A DNA stretch of 64,000 nt from assembly GCA_014896235.1 (NCBI GenBank), contig JADBKU010000003.1, positions 39,907 to 103,906 of the forward strand, read 5' to 3'. The notes under the pieces were generated by a model that did no database searches, was not told the DNA's origin, and saw only the letters and a list, made by a program, of their open reading frames with translations. Each line of letters begins with the position of its first letter. The stretch's first letter is position 1. Both the position numbers and the translations under genes were made by a program. The stretch comes from a bacterium. Lineage in GTDB: Bacteria > Desulfobacterota > Binatia > Binatales > Binataceae. Below are positions 27,680 to 37,235 of the stretch, in pieces.

Positions 27680-28689
27680 CCGTGGGTGCGCGGCGCGGAC
27701 GGCTCGGCGGAATCGCCGCCATGGATCGCGCGGACGATATAATTCGGGCGGCGCCGCACTTCGATATAGATTCGGCCGATATATTCGCCGATCAGGCCGA
27801 GCGCCAGGAAAATCAGGCCGATGAAAAAGAACAGCACCGCGAACAGCGTCCAGAGCGCGCCTTCCTGCTGCGGGCCGTAAATGAATCGATGGGCCATCAG
27901 GACGATCGCGAAAATCGCGTCGAGCATGAAGATGCCGATTCCGGTCAGGCTGAGCGCCCGCATCGGCAGCATCGAAAAGCCGGTGATGAGGTTGAGGCTG
28001 AGATGCGCAAGGCTGAAAAGATTGTATTTCGATTCGCCGGCCGCGCGTTCGGCGTGCTCGACCGGAATTTCCGCGACGCGTTTGGCGAAAGTGTTTGCGA
28101 GCGCGGGAACGAAGGCGGCCTTCTCGTCGCATTCGACAACCGTGTCGATAATGTGACGGCGATAGGCGCGCAGCATGCATCCGTAGTCATGCATCGGCAC
28201 GCCGACGATCGCGGAAGTCACGCGATTTTGCAGGCGCGAAGCGAGCCTGCGGTAGGTGCGGTCCTGCCGCTCTTCGCGCCATCCGCCGACGACGTCGTTG
28301 CCGGCGTCGATCGCCGCAATCAGTTTGGGAATTTCCTCCGGCGGATTTTGCAGATCGGCGTCAAGCGTGACGACGATATCGCCCGCGCAGTTGCGAAAGC
28401 CGGCGAGGATCGCCGAATGCTGGCCGAAATTGCGCGCCAGCTCGATCACGCGGACGCGTGGATCGCCGGCCGCGAAACCACGCAGGATTTCGAGCGAGTT
28501 GTCGACCGATCCGTCATCGACGAAAATCGCCTCGCAGGCGCGGCCGAGTGCGGAGATAACCGGTTCGAGCCGGGACCAGAGCGCGCGCAGGTTGGCCGCT
28601 TCGTTATAAACCGGAATTACGATCGAAATTTCAGGCGCGAGATTCGCCGCTGCTCCGCTCAGGCGGGAGATTTTTCCTGCAACGCTCAA
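27676..28689 (-). CDS. arnC: ArnC-like undecaprenyl-phosphate 4-deoxy-4-formamido-L-arabinose transferase
   Basis: Family 2 glycosyltransferase that would attach formyl-Ara4N to undecaprenyl phosphate at the inner membrane. The catalytic domain has ISIVIPVYNEAANL, IFVDDGSVDNS and the DxD region TLDADLQNPPEEI. Two C-terminal membrane helices are present (around LTGIGIFMLDAIFAIVLM and LWTLFAVLFFFIGLIFLALGL), then IGEYIGRIY. The 337-aa length fits ArnC. The start is a TTG at 28689 with GAAGG 7 nt upstream; I see no ATG at this end of the frame. It is the first gene of the minus-strand operon. Confidence 0.9.
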   Translation of the reverse strand: MSVAGKISRLSGAAANLAPEISIVIPVYNEAANLRALWSRLEPVISALGRACEAIFVDDGSVDNSLEILRGFAAGDPRVRVIELARNFGQHSAILAGFRNCAGDIVVTLDADLQNPPEEIPKLIAAIDAGNDVVGGWREERQDRTYRRLASRLQNRVTSAIVGVPMHDYGCMLRAYRRHIIDTVVECDEKAAFVPALANTFAKRVAEIPVEHAERAAGESKYNLFSLAHLSLNLITGFSMLPMRALSLTGIGIFMLDAIFAIVLMAHRFIYGPQQEGALWTLFAVLFFFIGLIFLALGLIGEYIGRIYIEVRRRPNYIVRAIHGGDSAEPSAPRTHG

Positions 28690-28866
28690 TTAGGCCTTCG
28701 CTATACCTCTTGAATTGTCGATTTTGGCGCGTCCGGCGCGTTCATACAACCGGCGCGCGGCGCCGCTGGACATTGTGTCAGACGCCGCGCTGCGGCTAAA
28801 GATTCCGCGAAACGGTCCGTAGAAGCGGTTGACCGGGCCCGCGATGGCTTGGAGACTCGGGAGTTT

Positions 28867-30666
28867 GTGAGCCGCAAGCGCCGCGCCGGTCTGATTGGCG
28901 CAACCTTCATCGTCGCATTGACGATATTTCTCGTCGGCCTCGGCCGTCCGCCCTTGTTCGAGCCCGACGAGGGCCGTTATGCCGAGGTCGCGCGCGAGAT
29001 GCTGGCGCGGGGCGATTTTGTTACTCCGCACAACGATTTCGTGCGTTATTTCGAAAAGCCGCCGCTGGTTTACTGGACCGCCGCCGCATCGATGCGAATT
29101 TTCGGGCGCAACGAATTTGCCGCGCGCCTGCAGGCGGCGGTCTTCAGCGCGGGCGAGGTGGCGGTGACCGCCGACCTTGGCGCCGCGATGTTCGATTTAT
29201 CGGTCGGCATCCTCAGTGCGGCCGCATTGATGCTGAGTCCGCTGTTTTTCGCGTTCGCCCGGTTCGCCACGCCAGATCCGGCGCTGGCGTTCTTCATGAC
29301 CGCGGCGCTCGCGCTATTCTGGCGTGCGGCCCATCCGCCGGGCTTTGCCACGCGCGAGTCGCGCAGCCGGATGCTGGGTGCGGCGGCGATCCTTGCGCTG
29401 GGCACGCTGGCGAAGGGCCCGGTCGCGTTGGCGCTCGTCGGAGCGATCGCGCTGGCTTGGCTGGTACATCAGGGGCGGGCGTGGGACGCCTTGCGGGCGC
29501 CATGGATCGGATGCGTCGCCGTGTATCTGGCGCTGGCGGTTCCGTGGTTTGCTTTGGCGGCCTATCGCAATCCCGGCTTTCTCGATTTTTTCTTTATCCA
29601 CGAGCATATCCATCGGTACCTCGACAATAATGAGCATCAATGGGGCCTCTGGTTTTTTATTCCAGTCGTGCTTGGCGGAGCATGGCCGTGGATATTTTTT
29701 GCTCTCTTCGCATTTCGTGCGGATCGCCAGGAAGCACCGTGTGTTAGTGAAGCTGGCGAGGATCGAAATCTTCCGTGGCTCTCAAAATTGCGCCTCAAAA
29801 TCGCGAGCAGTCGTCCAGCGATCGCCTATTTGTCTATCTGGTTCGGCGTGATTTTCGTCTTTTTTTCGATTCCACAATCGAAACTTGGTGAGTATATCCT
29901 GCCTGCATTTCCGCCTGTGGCGATCATGAGCGGTCTGGGTCTGACCCGGCTTGCGCGGTTCGACCGCAGGCGACGGATCGGGATTCTGTTCGTGCTTGCG
30001 GCGATCAACATTGCGCTGGCGGTCACAGTGACGGTCGTAGCCGTCGAGCTTCGCCGGCCGCTGATCGCGGCGCTTGGAAACGACGCGATCGTCGCATCGG
30101 GCGCGCTTGCCGTCGCAACGATGGCGGCGTTGGCGATCGCCTGGCTGAATCGGGATGCGACGACGGTTTGGCCAATCGCCGGAGCGCTAGCAGTCGGCAC
30201 GCTGGTCGCGCTGGGTGCGATGGCGCAGGCGCGGGAAGCCGCGGCGCCGTTCACCTCGTATCGCAAGCTCGCGCGCCAGGTTTCGCCCTATCTGGGCGCT
30301 CGATGCGTCCTGGCTTCGTATCGGCATCAGATTCAAGCATTGCCGTTCTATCTTGAGAAGCGCGAAGTTTTAGTCGGATATCGGGGCGAGTTGGCGCCAT
30401 TCGGCGACAGCGCCGATGCGGCCCCAACTTTTATTCCGACCGATCGGCGTTTGGCCGGAGAATGGTCGTCGCGGCCGTGCGTTGTGGTTATCGCGAATCG
30501 ACGCGATCTTCCGCATTTGGAGCAATTGCTGAAGCCGACTCCAGCGATCATCGGGCGCGAAGGAAAGAAAGTGGCGCTGTTCAACGGGCCAATCATACCG
30601 ATCGGTCAGCGTTCGTCGCGGCGTCCGAACTTAATCGAGCAGTTTCCCGGCAGGTTGGACGATTAG
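28867..30666 (+). CDS. ArnT/PMT-like glycosyltransferase (GT39/GT83 family)
   Basis: Multispanning inner-membrane transferase of about 599 aa using undecaprenyl-linked sugar donors. The first periplasmic loop carries the conserved acidic residues in FEPDEGRYAEVAREMLARG, followed by FEKPPLVYW, as in ArnT. Many hydrophobic helices and a periplasmic C-terminal domain follow. Divergent from arnC, it most likely adds Ara4N to lipid A. The start is uncertain: I chose the GTG at 28867 (MSRKRRAGLIG), with an in-frame TTG at 28849 also possible. The 177-bp region shared with arnC should hold promoters for both, but no PmrA-like box was evident. Confidence 0.85.
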   Translation: MSRKRRAGLIGATFIVALTIFLVGLGRPPLFEPDEGRYAEVAREMLARGDFVTPHNDFVRYFEKPPLVYWTAAASMRIFGRNEFAARLQAAVFSAGEVAVTADLGAAMFDLSVGILSAAALMLSPLFFAFARFATPDPALAFFMTAALALFWRAAHPPGFATRESRSRMLGAAAILALGTLAKGPVALALVGAIALAWLVHQGRAWDALRAPWIGCVAVYLALAVPWFALAAYRNPGFLDFFFIHEHIHRYLDNNEHQWGLWFFIPVVLGGAWPWIFFALFAFRADRQEAPCVSEAGEDRNLPWLSKLRLKIASSRPAIAYLSIWFGVIFVFFSIPQSKLGEYILPAFPPVAIMSGLGLTRLARFDRRRRIGILFVLAAINIALAVTVTVVAVELRRPLIAALGNDAIVASGALAVATMAALAIAWLNRDATTVWPIAGALAVGTLVALGAMAQAREAAAPFTSYRKLARQVSPYLGARCVLASYRHQIQALPFYLEKREVLVGYRGELAPFGDSADAAPTFIPTDRRLAGEWSSRPCVVVIANRRDLPHLEQLLKPTPAIIGREGKKVALFNGPIIPIGQRSSRRPNLIEQFPGRLDD

Positions 30667-30774
30667 ACCCTCCCGGCCGCAATATATCTATGGATTTATG
30701 CGCTTGGTTGCTGGAAACTCGGGATCGAGCGGATTTGATGCTCCTTCAAATTCAAGAGGCGCGTAGAGTATCCG

Positions 30775-31458
30775 GTGAGCGATAAAGACGCAGAAACGGC
30801 GGTGGAGTCTCAATCTCCAGAAAATTCCGACCGTGCCCCCAAAGTTTCGGAAGCGGGCGGCGAAGCAAGATCGGCAGTATCAGCGAGCCCGCCAGCGGAC
30901 GCGGTGGACCGCGCGGGCAAAATGAGCGTAAAGGCCGCCGGCGAGCCGCCGGCGCAGCGCGAAGAGCAATCGACGTTGGGCGCGGATTTGACCAGAGCGC
31001 GCGAGCAGCGCGGACGCTCTCGCGAGGACGTCGCCAGCGATACGCATATTCCTTTGAACTACGTCCGAATGATCGAGAGCGACGACTATTCAATGATCGC
31101 CGATCAGCTCTACATGCTGCCGTTTGTGCGACGCTATGCCGCCTACCTTGGCATGGATGAGGACGAAGCCGCGATGCGGTTCGTCCGCGAGGTGCAACGC
31201 GCGGACAACAATCCGCCGCCGCGACTGGATCATCCGCTGGACGGCGGCGTGCGCAGACGCTCGCGCCGCTCAAGCGTCTTCATGGTGGCGCTCGCGGTCC
31301 TGGTGATTGTCATTGGACTCTATTTCTATTTTTCACCGCATCACGGTTCGGTCGGCGACGCGCCTGCGTCCGGACCGTTCCATCCCGCCGCGGCGGCAGC
31401 CAACGGCGGCGCGCGAAACGCGCCGGCAGGAAGTTCGCCCGCATCGCAAAGTCCTTGA
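30775..31458 (+). CDS. RodZ-like helix-turn-helix membrane protein
   Basis: A 227-aa protein with an acidic/Ala-rich N-terminal tail, a RodZ-type HTH_25 domain at about residues 67-128 (TLGADLTRAREQRG, IPLNYVRMIESDDYSMI, PFVRRYAAYLGM), an Arg-rich linker and one membrane helix at about 167-186 (SVFMVALAVLVIVIGLYFYF). RodZ proteins link MreB to the cell envelope; the long N-terminal extension and very short periplasmic part are atypical. It starts with a GTG at 30775, 108 nt after the ArnT-like gene. Confidence 0.82.
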   Translation: MSDKDAETAVESQSPENSDRAPKVSEAGGEARSAVSASPPADAVDRAGKMSVKAAGEPPAQREEQSTLGADLTRAREQRGRSREDVASDTHIPLNYVRMIESDDYSMIADQLYMLPFVRRYAAYLGMDEDEAAMRFVREVQRADNNPPPRLDHPLDGGVRRRSRRSSVFMVALAVLVIVIGLYFYFSPHHGSVGDAPASGPFHPAAAAANGGARNAPAGSSPASQSP

Positions 31459-31550
31459 ATCGGAAATGGCGGCTGAAGCAACGCGGACGCGAAATCAGCG
31501 CTCAGGAGACACGGGTTTTTCGGCGCGAATTTCTTGCACGCGCGATGATC

Positions 31551-31562
31551 ATGGTTAACCAT
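31551..31562. promoter_or_regulatory. Perfect 12-bp palindrome upstream of the Hsp20 gene
   Basis: ATGGTTAACCAT, fully self-complementary, 41 nt before the chosen hsp20 start and overlapping the region where a promoter would lie. It is a possible operator; it is not a CIRCE element and no regulator is identified. Confidence 0.25.
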
Positions 31563-31603
31563 TGATTTGGTGACGCGTGGTCCAAACGGAGGCGCCAAGA
31601 GCA

Positions 31604-32059
31604 ATGGCGCGTGAAGGTCGGGCGTGGACGCCGTTTCGCGAACTGGATCGGTTGAGCCGCGAATTCGACGACTTGCTGGATCGCTGGTGGGGCGGACGCG
31701 GCCCGCATCGGCGTGCGACGGATCAGATTCCGGCATTGGAGTCTTATATCGAGGGCGATAATTTGGTGATTCGCGCCGATCTGCCCGGCGTCGATCCTAA
31801 AGATGTCGAAATAACGGTTACCGGCGACGAACTGCGCATCAGCGGCAAACGCGAAGAGACCGCCGAAGAAAAATCCCGCGATTTTTACCATCGCGAGGTT
31901 CGTTACGGGCGATTCGAGCGGATCGTGCGCCTGCCCGAAGGCGTCAGGAGCGAAACGATCAAAGCCTCCTTTCGCAACGGCGTGCTCGAATTGAGCGCCA
32001 GCATTCCCGAACAGAACCGGACGCGCAAGGTTCCAGTCGAAATCGCGTCCAAAACTTGA
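31604..32059 (+). CDS. Hsp20/alpha-crystallin family small heat-shock protein
   Basis: ATP-independent holdase chaperone of 151 aa. The alpha-crystallin domain is complete: PALESYIEGDNLVIRADLPGVDPKDVEITV, ELRISGKREE and FYHREVRYGRFERIVRLPEGV. The C-terminal part is SFRNGVLELSASIPE, then the tail with RTRKVPVEI. The N-terminal arm PFRELDRLSREFDDLLDRWWGG is typical of class A sHsps. I use the ATG at 31604, with GGAGG 11 nt upstream; a GTG at 31577 is in frame. Confidence 0.93.
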   Translation: MAREGRAWTPFRELDRLSREFDDLLDRWWGGRGPHRRATDQIPALESYIEGDNLVIRADLPGVDPKDVEITVTGDELRISGKREETAEEKSRDFYHREVRYGRFERIVRLPEGVRSETIKASFRNGVLELSASIPEQNRTRKVPVEIASKT

Positions 32060-32199
32060 ATCGAAAGAAAGTTTCTGCGCGAGACCAGCGCATGCGGTTT
32101 GTTTTTTAGAAACGGCGCTCGGTAGCGTCGATTGTGGTTTTTTGCGCCACCGACAATCGCTTGATACGATCCGGGGCGAATTCAATTAGAGGAATCAAC

Positions 32200-32676
32200 A
32201 TGGCCGCGAATTTGTCAACCGAGAAGCCACAGGTCGCCGCTCCGGCGTTTCGCTTCGACACCACGAACATCGAGTGGAAGGATTTTCTGACGGAAGGAAC
32301 TTACTACCGGATTCTCGACGTGAATCTCGAGGCGCACAGCGCCGACATGCTGGTGAAGTTCGATCCCGGCGCGCGCTGCCTTTACCATCGGCATGTCGCG
32401 CCGACCACCACGCTGGTGCTCGAAGGGACGCTGCATGTGTTCGATCAGACCGCCAACGGCGTGGTCGAAAAAATCAAACCGGCCGGGACGTTCTCCAGCG
32501 GCGCCGAAAACGAAATTCATATCGAAGGCGGCGGCGACGACGGCGCGGTGGTCTATTTCAGCATGCGCGGCGTCGACGATCGCATCTATGATCTGCTTAA
32601 TTCCGACTTCAGCCTGCGCAAGGCGATTACGGTCCAGGACTTCGCTAAAGACTTCGCCCGCTGGACGAAGCGATAG
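32200..32676 (+). CDS. Cupin-fold protein (ChrR / acetylacetone-cleaving-like)
   Basis: Single-domain cupin of 158 aa. The first cupin motif is FDPGARCLYHRHVAPTTTLVLEGTLHVFD, with paired histidines suited to a metal. The second motif is FSSGAENEIHIEGGGDDGAVVYFSMRG, where the metal His is in EIHIEG. It may be a small oxygenase/isomerase or a sensor; the reaction is not inferable. An AGAGGA lies about 8 nt before the ATG at 32200. It is convergent with the DHA2 exporter gene. Confidence 0.75.
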   Translation: MAANLSTEKPQVAAPAFRFDTTNIEWKDFLTEGTYYRILDVNLEAHSADMLVKFDPGARCLYHRHVAPTTTLVLEGTLHVFDQTANGVVEKIKPAGTFSSGAENEIHIEGGGDDGAVVYFSMRGVDDRIYDLLNSDFSLRKAITVQDFAKDFARWTKR

Positions 32677-32703
32677 CGCGAGTAGAAGCGCGGCCGCTCT
32701 ACA

Positions 32704-34275
32704 TCAATGTGCGGAAATCGAGCCGGCCGACGATTGCGGGCGGCGCATCACGAAGACCACCGGCGTCAGGGCAAAGAAGATGTACGCGATGAGCCGGAAG
32801 TCGTCCACGAACGCCATCACCGTCGCCTGCCGCTCCAGTTCCGCATAGAGCATTCCGTAAAATGGCGCCGCTCCGTGGCGGGTGAAACCGCCGATCATCG
32901 CGGAATGCGTGTGGTCCCAAGCATATAGCCGGAAAACATTCAGATTGCCGCTCAGATAGTTCTGATGAATCTGCGAGTGGCTTGAGACCATCGCGACCAA
33001 AATCGCGATTCCCACGCTGCCGCCCATCGTGCGCACCATGTTGAACAAGCCCGACGCGGTGCCCATGTTCTCCTTCGACACCGCGCCGAGGCTCAAGGTC
33101 GTCAGCGGGATGAAAATCAGGCCGGAGCCGATGCCGCGGTAAATGCCGGGGAGAGCGATGTTCCAGAAATCAATTTGCGAGTAGAAGTGGGCCATTTGCC
33201 ACGTGCCGTAGCCCGCGATCAGGCATCCGGCAGCGACCAGGTAACGCGCGTCGATCAAATTGAACAGGCGTCCGGCCAGGATAATCGAAAGGAACGTGCC
33301 GGCGCTCTGGATCGACAGCACGAAGCCGGCCAGCAGCGGCGTGTAGCCGGCAATCTGCTGGCAATAGAGCGGGATCATCACGTATGTGCCGTACATCGCG
33401 AACATCACGAGCGTCGTGATCACGGTGCCGACCGCGAATGTCCGGTTGTTCAGGACATGCAAATCGACGACCGGTTCGCGGGTGCGGAATTCCTGAATGA
33501 CAAACATCGCGATTCCGGCCACGCCGAGCAGCGTCAGCGTGCGGATTATTTGCGAATCGAACCAGTCCAGTCGGTCGCCCTTGTCGAGCATCACCTGCAC
33601 GCATCCAACGCCGACCGCGAGGAAAACGATCCCGAGCCAATCGATTCGCTTGATTCCGCGCCGGATATAGGCGGGATCATGAACGAACGTGACGACCATC
33701 ACGGCGGCGAGCAGGCCGATCGGCACGTTGATGTAGAAAATCCAGCGCCAACTGTAGTTGTCAGTGATCCATCCGCCGAGCATCGGACCCGCTACCGGAC
33801 CCAGCATCATGCCGAGTCCCCATACCGACATCGCGACCGCCTGTTCTTCCGGCGGAAAGGTCTCCATCAGTATTGCCTGCGACATCGGCATCATCGCGCC
33901 GCCGCCCAGACCTTGCAGCACGCGAAAGACGATCAGCGTTGGAAGATTCGGCGACGCGCCCGCCATCAGCGAGCTGAACACGAACAGCAGGATCGAGAAA
34001 GTGAAAAAACGCTTGCGGCCGAAGAACGCTCCGCACCATCCCGTAAGCGGAATCACGATCGCATTGGCGACAATATAAGAGGTGAGCACCCACGCGGCCT
34101 CGTCGACGCCGGCTGACAAGCTGCCGCGAATATGCAGCAGTGCGACGTTGGCGATCGTGGTGTCGAGCACCTCCATGATCGTCGCCAGCATCACGGCGAC
34201 CGCGATGAGCCATTTGTTCGACGGCTCGGTAATGCGAACCGGCGGCGAATTGCTATGTGAAGGTGCGGCTGCCAT
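32704..34275 (-). CDS. DHA2 family MFS multidrug exporter (EmrB/QacA type), copy 1
   Basis: Proton-driven drug efflux permease of 523 aa, a length fitting 14 membrane helices. It has the DHA2 marks IMEVLDTTIANVALLHI (motif D1), GAFFGRKRFF (motif A), FRVLQGLGGGAMMPMSQAI and GLGMMLGPVAGPMLGGWI (motif C). The ending is GSISAH. No EmrA-type membrane fusion partner is next to it. A second DHA2 gene with similar order of motifs is at 61499-63094, apparently an old paralogue. Confidence 0.93.
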   Translation of the reverse strand: MAAAPSHSNSPPVRITEPSNKWLIAVAVMLATIMEVLDTTIANVALLHIRGSLSAGVDEAAWVLTSYIVANAIVIPLTGWCGAFFGRKRFFTFSILLFVFSSLMAGASPNLPTLIVFRVLQGLGGGAMMPMSQAILMETFPPEEQAVAMSVWGLGMMLGPVAGPMLGGWITDNYSWRWIFYINVPIGLLAAVMVVTFVHDPAYIRRGIKRIDWLGIVFLAVGVGCVQVMLDKGDRLDWFDSQIIRTLTLLGVAGIAMFVIQEFRTREPVVDLHVLNNRTFAVGTVITTLVMFAMYGTYVMIPLYCQQIAGYTPLLAGFVLSIQSAGTFLSIILAGRLFNLIDARYLVAAGCLIAGYGTWQMAHFYSQIDFWNIALPGIYRGIGSGLIFIPLTTLSLGAVSKENMGTASGLFNMVRTMGGSVGIAILVAMVSSHSQIHQNYLSGNLNVFRLYAWDHTHSAMIGGFTRHGAAPFYGMLYAELERQATVMAFVDDFRLIAYIFFALTPVVFVMRRPQSSAGSISAH

Positions 34276-34467
34276 CTAATGAGGTCAAAGGATTAAATTC
34301 TGATGCGGAACAGAGTCGCGCGAACCGAGGCTCAGGCGTGCGCCGGGGAGGGGAGCGCGCGTTGGCATGGCCCGTAGAGCTTGCCCATGACCTCCACGCG
34401 ATGCAACCTTGCGGGCTTTGATTTCCGGCGGTTATTCGGCTGGCGCCGCGCGCGATTGCCGTCGGTG

Positions 34468-35625
34468 TCAGGAGACGGCTGCGGCGCGGTAATAGACGAC
34501 GCCCTCCATCAGACGCCGTGCGGTCCGGTAAACAGTAGCTTGACGCGCATGCCATGCGGGACCGGCGCGTGAAACGCCGGCGTCAACCACGGTAACGCCG
34601 GAAGGCTGACCGATACGCACCGGGTCGGAGGGGTTGTTCCCCGGTTTCGCAAGGCGATGCGCCAGACTGCCGGGGATACGGACGGCGACCGCCAGACACA
34701 TCGCACCGGTGAGCGGGACGGCGCGATGCGGCTGGCCGAGAGAAATCATGCGGACGTGAATGTTGGCCGCCGACGCGGCAAGTTCTTCCCCCGACAGCGT
34801 GCGCGCGGCGCGCGGAGGAGCGATCGCGGCCACCTTCGGGATGCTGGGAATTTTGCGAGCTGCCGCGGCGTTGGGCGCGATACCCATCCGCTGGCTAGCG
34901 GCAACGCGAATCGCCTCAAACCGGGCGAGCAATTCAGGGCGCGCTTCGATCTCTTCCGGCATTTCGATTCCGGCGATGCCAAGCGCATCGGCCGCGACGA
35001 ATACGCATGGATTCGCGGCATCGACGAGCGAGGCTTCGATTTCGCCGATACCGTCCACCGAGAGCCGATCGATCGGATTGCCGGTCGGAAGCAGGCGGCC
35101 GGTCGCGGCGCCGCCGGGATCGAGGAATTCAAGCCGGATCGGCGCGCCGCTGCCGGCGACGCCCGGCAATACGAAATCGCCATCGACAGCGGCGCGGCCG
35201 CCGTCCATCGCGAATCGCGCGACGATTAGTTTGCGCGTGTTGGTGTTGAAGATCCTGACGATCGCTGCGTCTCCGGCGCCGTTTACAAGTCCCTCATCAA
35301 CGGCGAACGGGCCGACGGCGGACGACATGTTGCCGCAGTTGCCGCTGTAATCGACAGTGGCGTCGCGGATGCCGATCTGAGCGAAGGTGTAATCGACGTC
35401 CGCTTCCGGATGGCTGGGCGGACCGATCACGCAAATTTTCGAGAGCGACGAAATCCCGCCGCCCATTCCGTCGAGCTGGCGCCCGTTGGCGTCCGGGCTG
35501 CCCATCAGGGCGAGAAAAATCGGCGTCCACCGTTCGCGTTCGCGCGGCAGGTCTTCGGCCCGCAGCATCAGCGCGCGGCTCGTGCCGCCGCGCATAAAAA
35601 CCGCTCTAAGACCAATTTGGCGCAT
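34468..35625 (-). CDS. PrpF-like isomerase (aconitate isomerase / 4-oxalomesaconate tautomerase family)
   Basis: Member of the PrpF family (385 aa, diaminopimelate-epimerase-like fold), whose members isomerise double bonds in tricarboxylates. The signature is clear: AVFMRGGTSRALM, SPDANGRQLDGMGGGISSLSK, then VDYTFAQIG and the catalytic Cys region YSGNCGNMSSAVGPFAV. Known relatives act on 2-methyl-trans-aconitate, trans-aconitate or 4-oxalomesaconate. It is the second gene after the TcuA-like flavoprotein gene (29-nt gap), so a tricarboxylate intermediate is likely. Confidence 0.88.
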   Translation of the reverse strand: MRQIGLRAVFMRGGTSRALMLRAEDLPRERERWTPIFLALMGSPDANGRQLDGMGGGISSLSKICVIGPPSHPEADVDYTFAQIGIRDATVDYSGNCGNMSSAVGPFAVDEGLVNGAGDAAIVRIFNTNTRKLIVARFAMDGGRAAVDGDFVLPGVAGSGAPIRLEFLDPGGAATGRLLPTGNPIDRLSVDGIGEIEASLVDAANPCVFVAADALGIAGIEMPEEIEARPELLARFEAIRVAASQRMGIAPNAAAARKIPSIPKVAAIAPPRAARTLSGEELAASAANIHVRMISLGQPHRAVPLTGAMCLAVAVRIPGSLAHRLAKPGNNPSDPVRIGQPSGVTVVDAGVSRAGPAWHARQATVYRTARRLMEGVVYYRAAAVS

Positions 35626-35654
35626 CGTTGGAATCGTTCGCGGCTTGCCCGCGA

Positions 35655-37121
35655 TCAGCCGCGCGCGGCGTTCGCGCCCGCGATCCGTCCGAAGACGGCG
35701 CCGGACATCAGGCCCGAACCGCCGGGATAATTGTTATGGAAAAGGCCGCCGACCATCTCGCCGCATACGTAAAGACCTTCGATTGGCCGCCAATCCGTAC
35801 CGATCGCCTGTGCGCGCTCGTTGATTTTCAGGCCGCCGAAAGAGAACGTGATGCCGCCTGTTACGGGCCAAGCGAGAAACGGCGGCGTATCCAGCTTGCG
35901 CGCCCAGTTCGATTTCGGCAGCGCAAGGCCGCGCGTCGCCATCCCGTCGCGATCGCCGGGGTTGAATTCGCCATGGCCGGCGGCGGCGTTGTACTCGGCG
36001 ATCGTGCGCAGGGCGGCGTCGTGATCGCAGTCGAGCTGTCGAATCAATTCGGGCAGCGTGTCCGCGGCGAAAGGGTCGCTGGTCGAGTAGCGCGGCTCAA
36101 GCAGTTCGCGGGCTTTCGCGTCGAAAATCTGGTAGGCGACGCCGCCGGGCTGGTTCAGGATTATTCCGCCGAATTTGGCGTAGGTGAAAAACGCCTGGTC
36201 CTCGCCTTCATCGACGAAGCGTTGGCCAAGACGATTGATCATGAGACCGTACGGATAAGACAGGCGGTTGGTTTTGTCGGTCAGTTTGCGATCGCCGAAC
36301 GCCGGCGCGCCGGCATGGATCGGCGTCGCATGGCAGCCGCTCCAGTTGCCGTACGGCATCGCGCCGATTTCGAAAGCCATCCGCAGGCCGTCGCCCTGAT
36401 TGTAGCGGGTGCCGCGAACCTTGGCGTGATCCCATGGCCGGCCGAGATATTGCGCTCGCCATGCGGCGTTGGCTTCGAAACCGCCGCATCCGAGTACGAC
36501 CGCGCGGGCGTCGAGTTCGTGGACGCCGGCAGGGTCGCGTACGACGACGCCGATCACGCGGCCGCGGCTATCCTGACGCAGGCGTGTCGCGGCGGTCTCG
36601 TAACGGATTTCGACGCCATGACGCTGCGCCGCCGCGAACCACATCCGGGACAGCCCGACGCCCTCGTTCGCGGCGCGGACGATCGCGCCCTTAGGCCACT
36701 TGATTACGTTGCCGACCCGCACCGCGCCGAGCGAAATCGCTGGTTCGAACCGAATTCCCTGGTCGGCCATCCAGCATGCCGTGGCAAAGGAATTTGAGAT
36801 AAGAATTTCGCCGAGTTCGGGATCGGTGCGGCCGGAGGTCATGCGGCGCAGATCGGACCAGAACAGATCGCGAGGATAGGCCTCGACGCCCTCGACGAAT
36901 CCGGGCAATTCGCGCGCCTTGGGCACGAGCCGCAAAATTTCGTCAACCTCGCTGAATGCGATGCGCAACAGGCCGCCGCTGTAATGAGTGTTGCCGCCGC
37001 GCAATTCCTCGGGCGCTTTTTCCAGCACCAGCACCCGATTGGCTCCGTTCATCCGGGCCGAAACGCTGGCGGCGAGCGCGGCGTTGCCTGCGCCAACGAC
37101 GATCACGTCATAAACCGTCAT
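35655..37121 (-). CDS. TcuA-like FAD-dependent tricarballylate dehydrogenase, copy 1
   Basis: Fumarate reductase/succinate dehydrogenase flavoprotein family protein of 488 aa. The N-terminal FAD motif is YDVIVVGAGNAALAASVSAR, followed by the ELRGGNTHYSGG segment. VVLGCGGFEANAAWR, YPYGLMINRLGQRFVDEG and the C-terminal GLYVCGEMVGGLFHNNYPGGSGLMSG match the TcuA group, which oxidises tricarballylate to cis-aconitate. The ATG at 37121 directly precedes the FAD fold, with GGAAGG 11 nt upstream. TcuB, the usual electron partner, is not present. It is divergent from a lyase gene and paralogous to the gene at 38194. Confidence 0.9.
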   Translation of the reverse strand: MTVYDVIVVGAGNAALAASVSARMNGANRVLVLEKAPEELRGGNTHYSGGLLRIAFSEVDEILRLVPKARELPGFVEGVEAYPRDLFWSDLRRMTSGRTDPELGEILISNSFATACWMADQGIRFEPAISLGAVRVGNVIKWPKGAIVRAANEGVGLSRMWFAAAQRHGVEIRYETAATRLRQDSRGRVIGVVVRDPAGVHELDARAVVLGCGGFEANAAWRAQYLGRPWDHAKVRGTRYNQGDGLRMAFEIGAMPYGNWSGCHATPIHAGAPAFGDRKLTDKTNRLSYPYGLMINRLGQRFVDEGEDQAFFTYAKFGGIILNQPGGVAYQIFDAKARELLEPRYSTSDPFAADTLPELIRQLDCDHDAALRTIAEYNAAAGHGEFNPGDRDGMATRGLALPKSNWARKLDTPPFLAWPVTGGITFSFGGLKINERAQAIGTDWRPIEGLYVCGEMVGGLFHNNYPGGSGLMSGAVFGRIAGANAARG

Positions 37122-37174
37122 GATTGCGATTGCCTTCCAAATAACCGGTTTGCCGAACGCTCTTCGCGCGCGAT

Positions 37175-37204
37175 TTGACTGTATCGATCGCGCAACCGAA
37201 TAAT
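37175..37204 (+). promoter_or_regulatory. Candidate sigma-70 promoter for the lyase / TcuA-like unit
   Basis: TTGACT at 37175-37180 and AATAAT at 37199-37204 with an 18-bp spacer, each one mismatch from consensus. It would start transcription about 25 nt before the lyase ATG at 37236, in the gap shared with the divergent TcuA-like gene. Confidence 0.5.
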
Positions 37205-37235
37205 TGCACAATCCGCCCGGACGCGGGTATCGACG

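Noticed and set aside
32076..32107. Possible terminator after hsp20 (TGCGC/GCGCA stem, T6 ten bases further)
   Set aside because: The stem is only 5 bp and the T-run is too far from it for a confident call.
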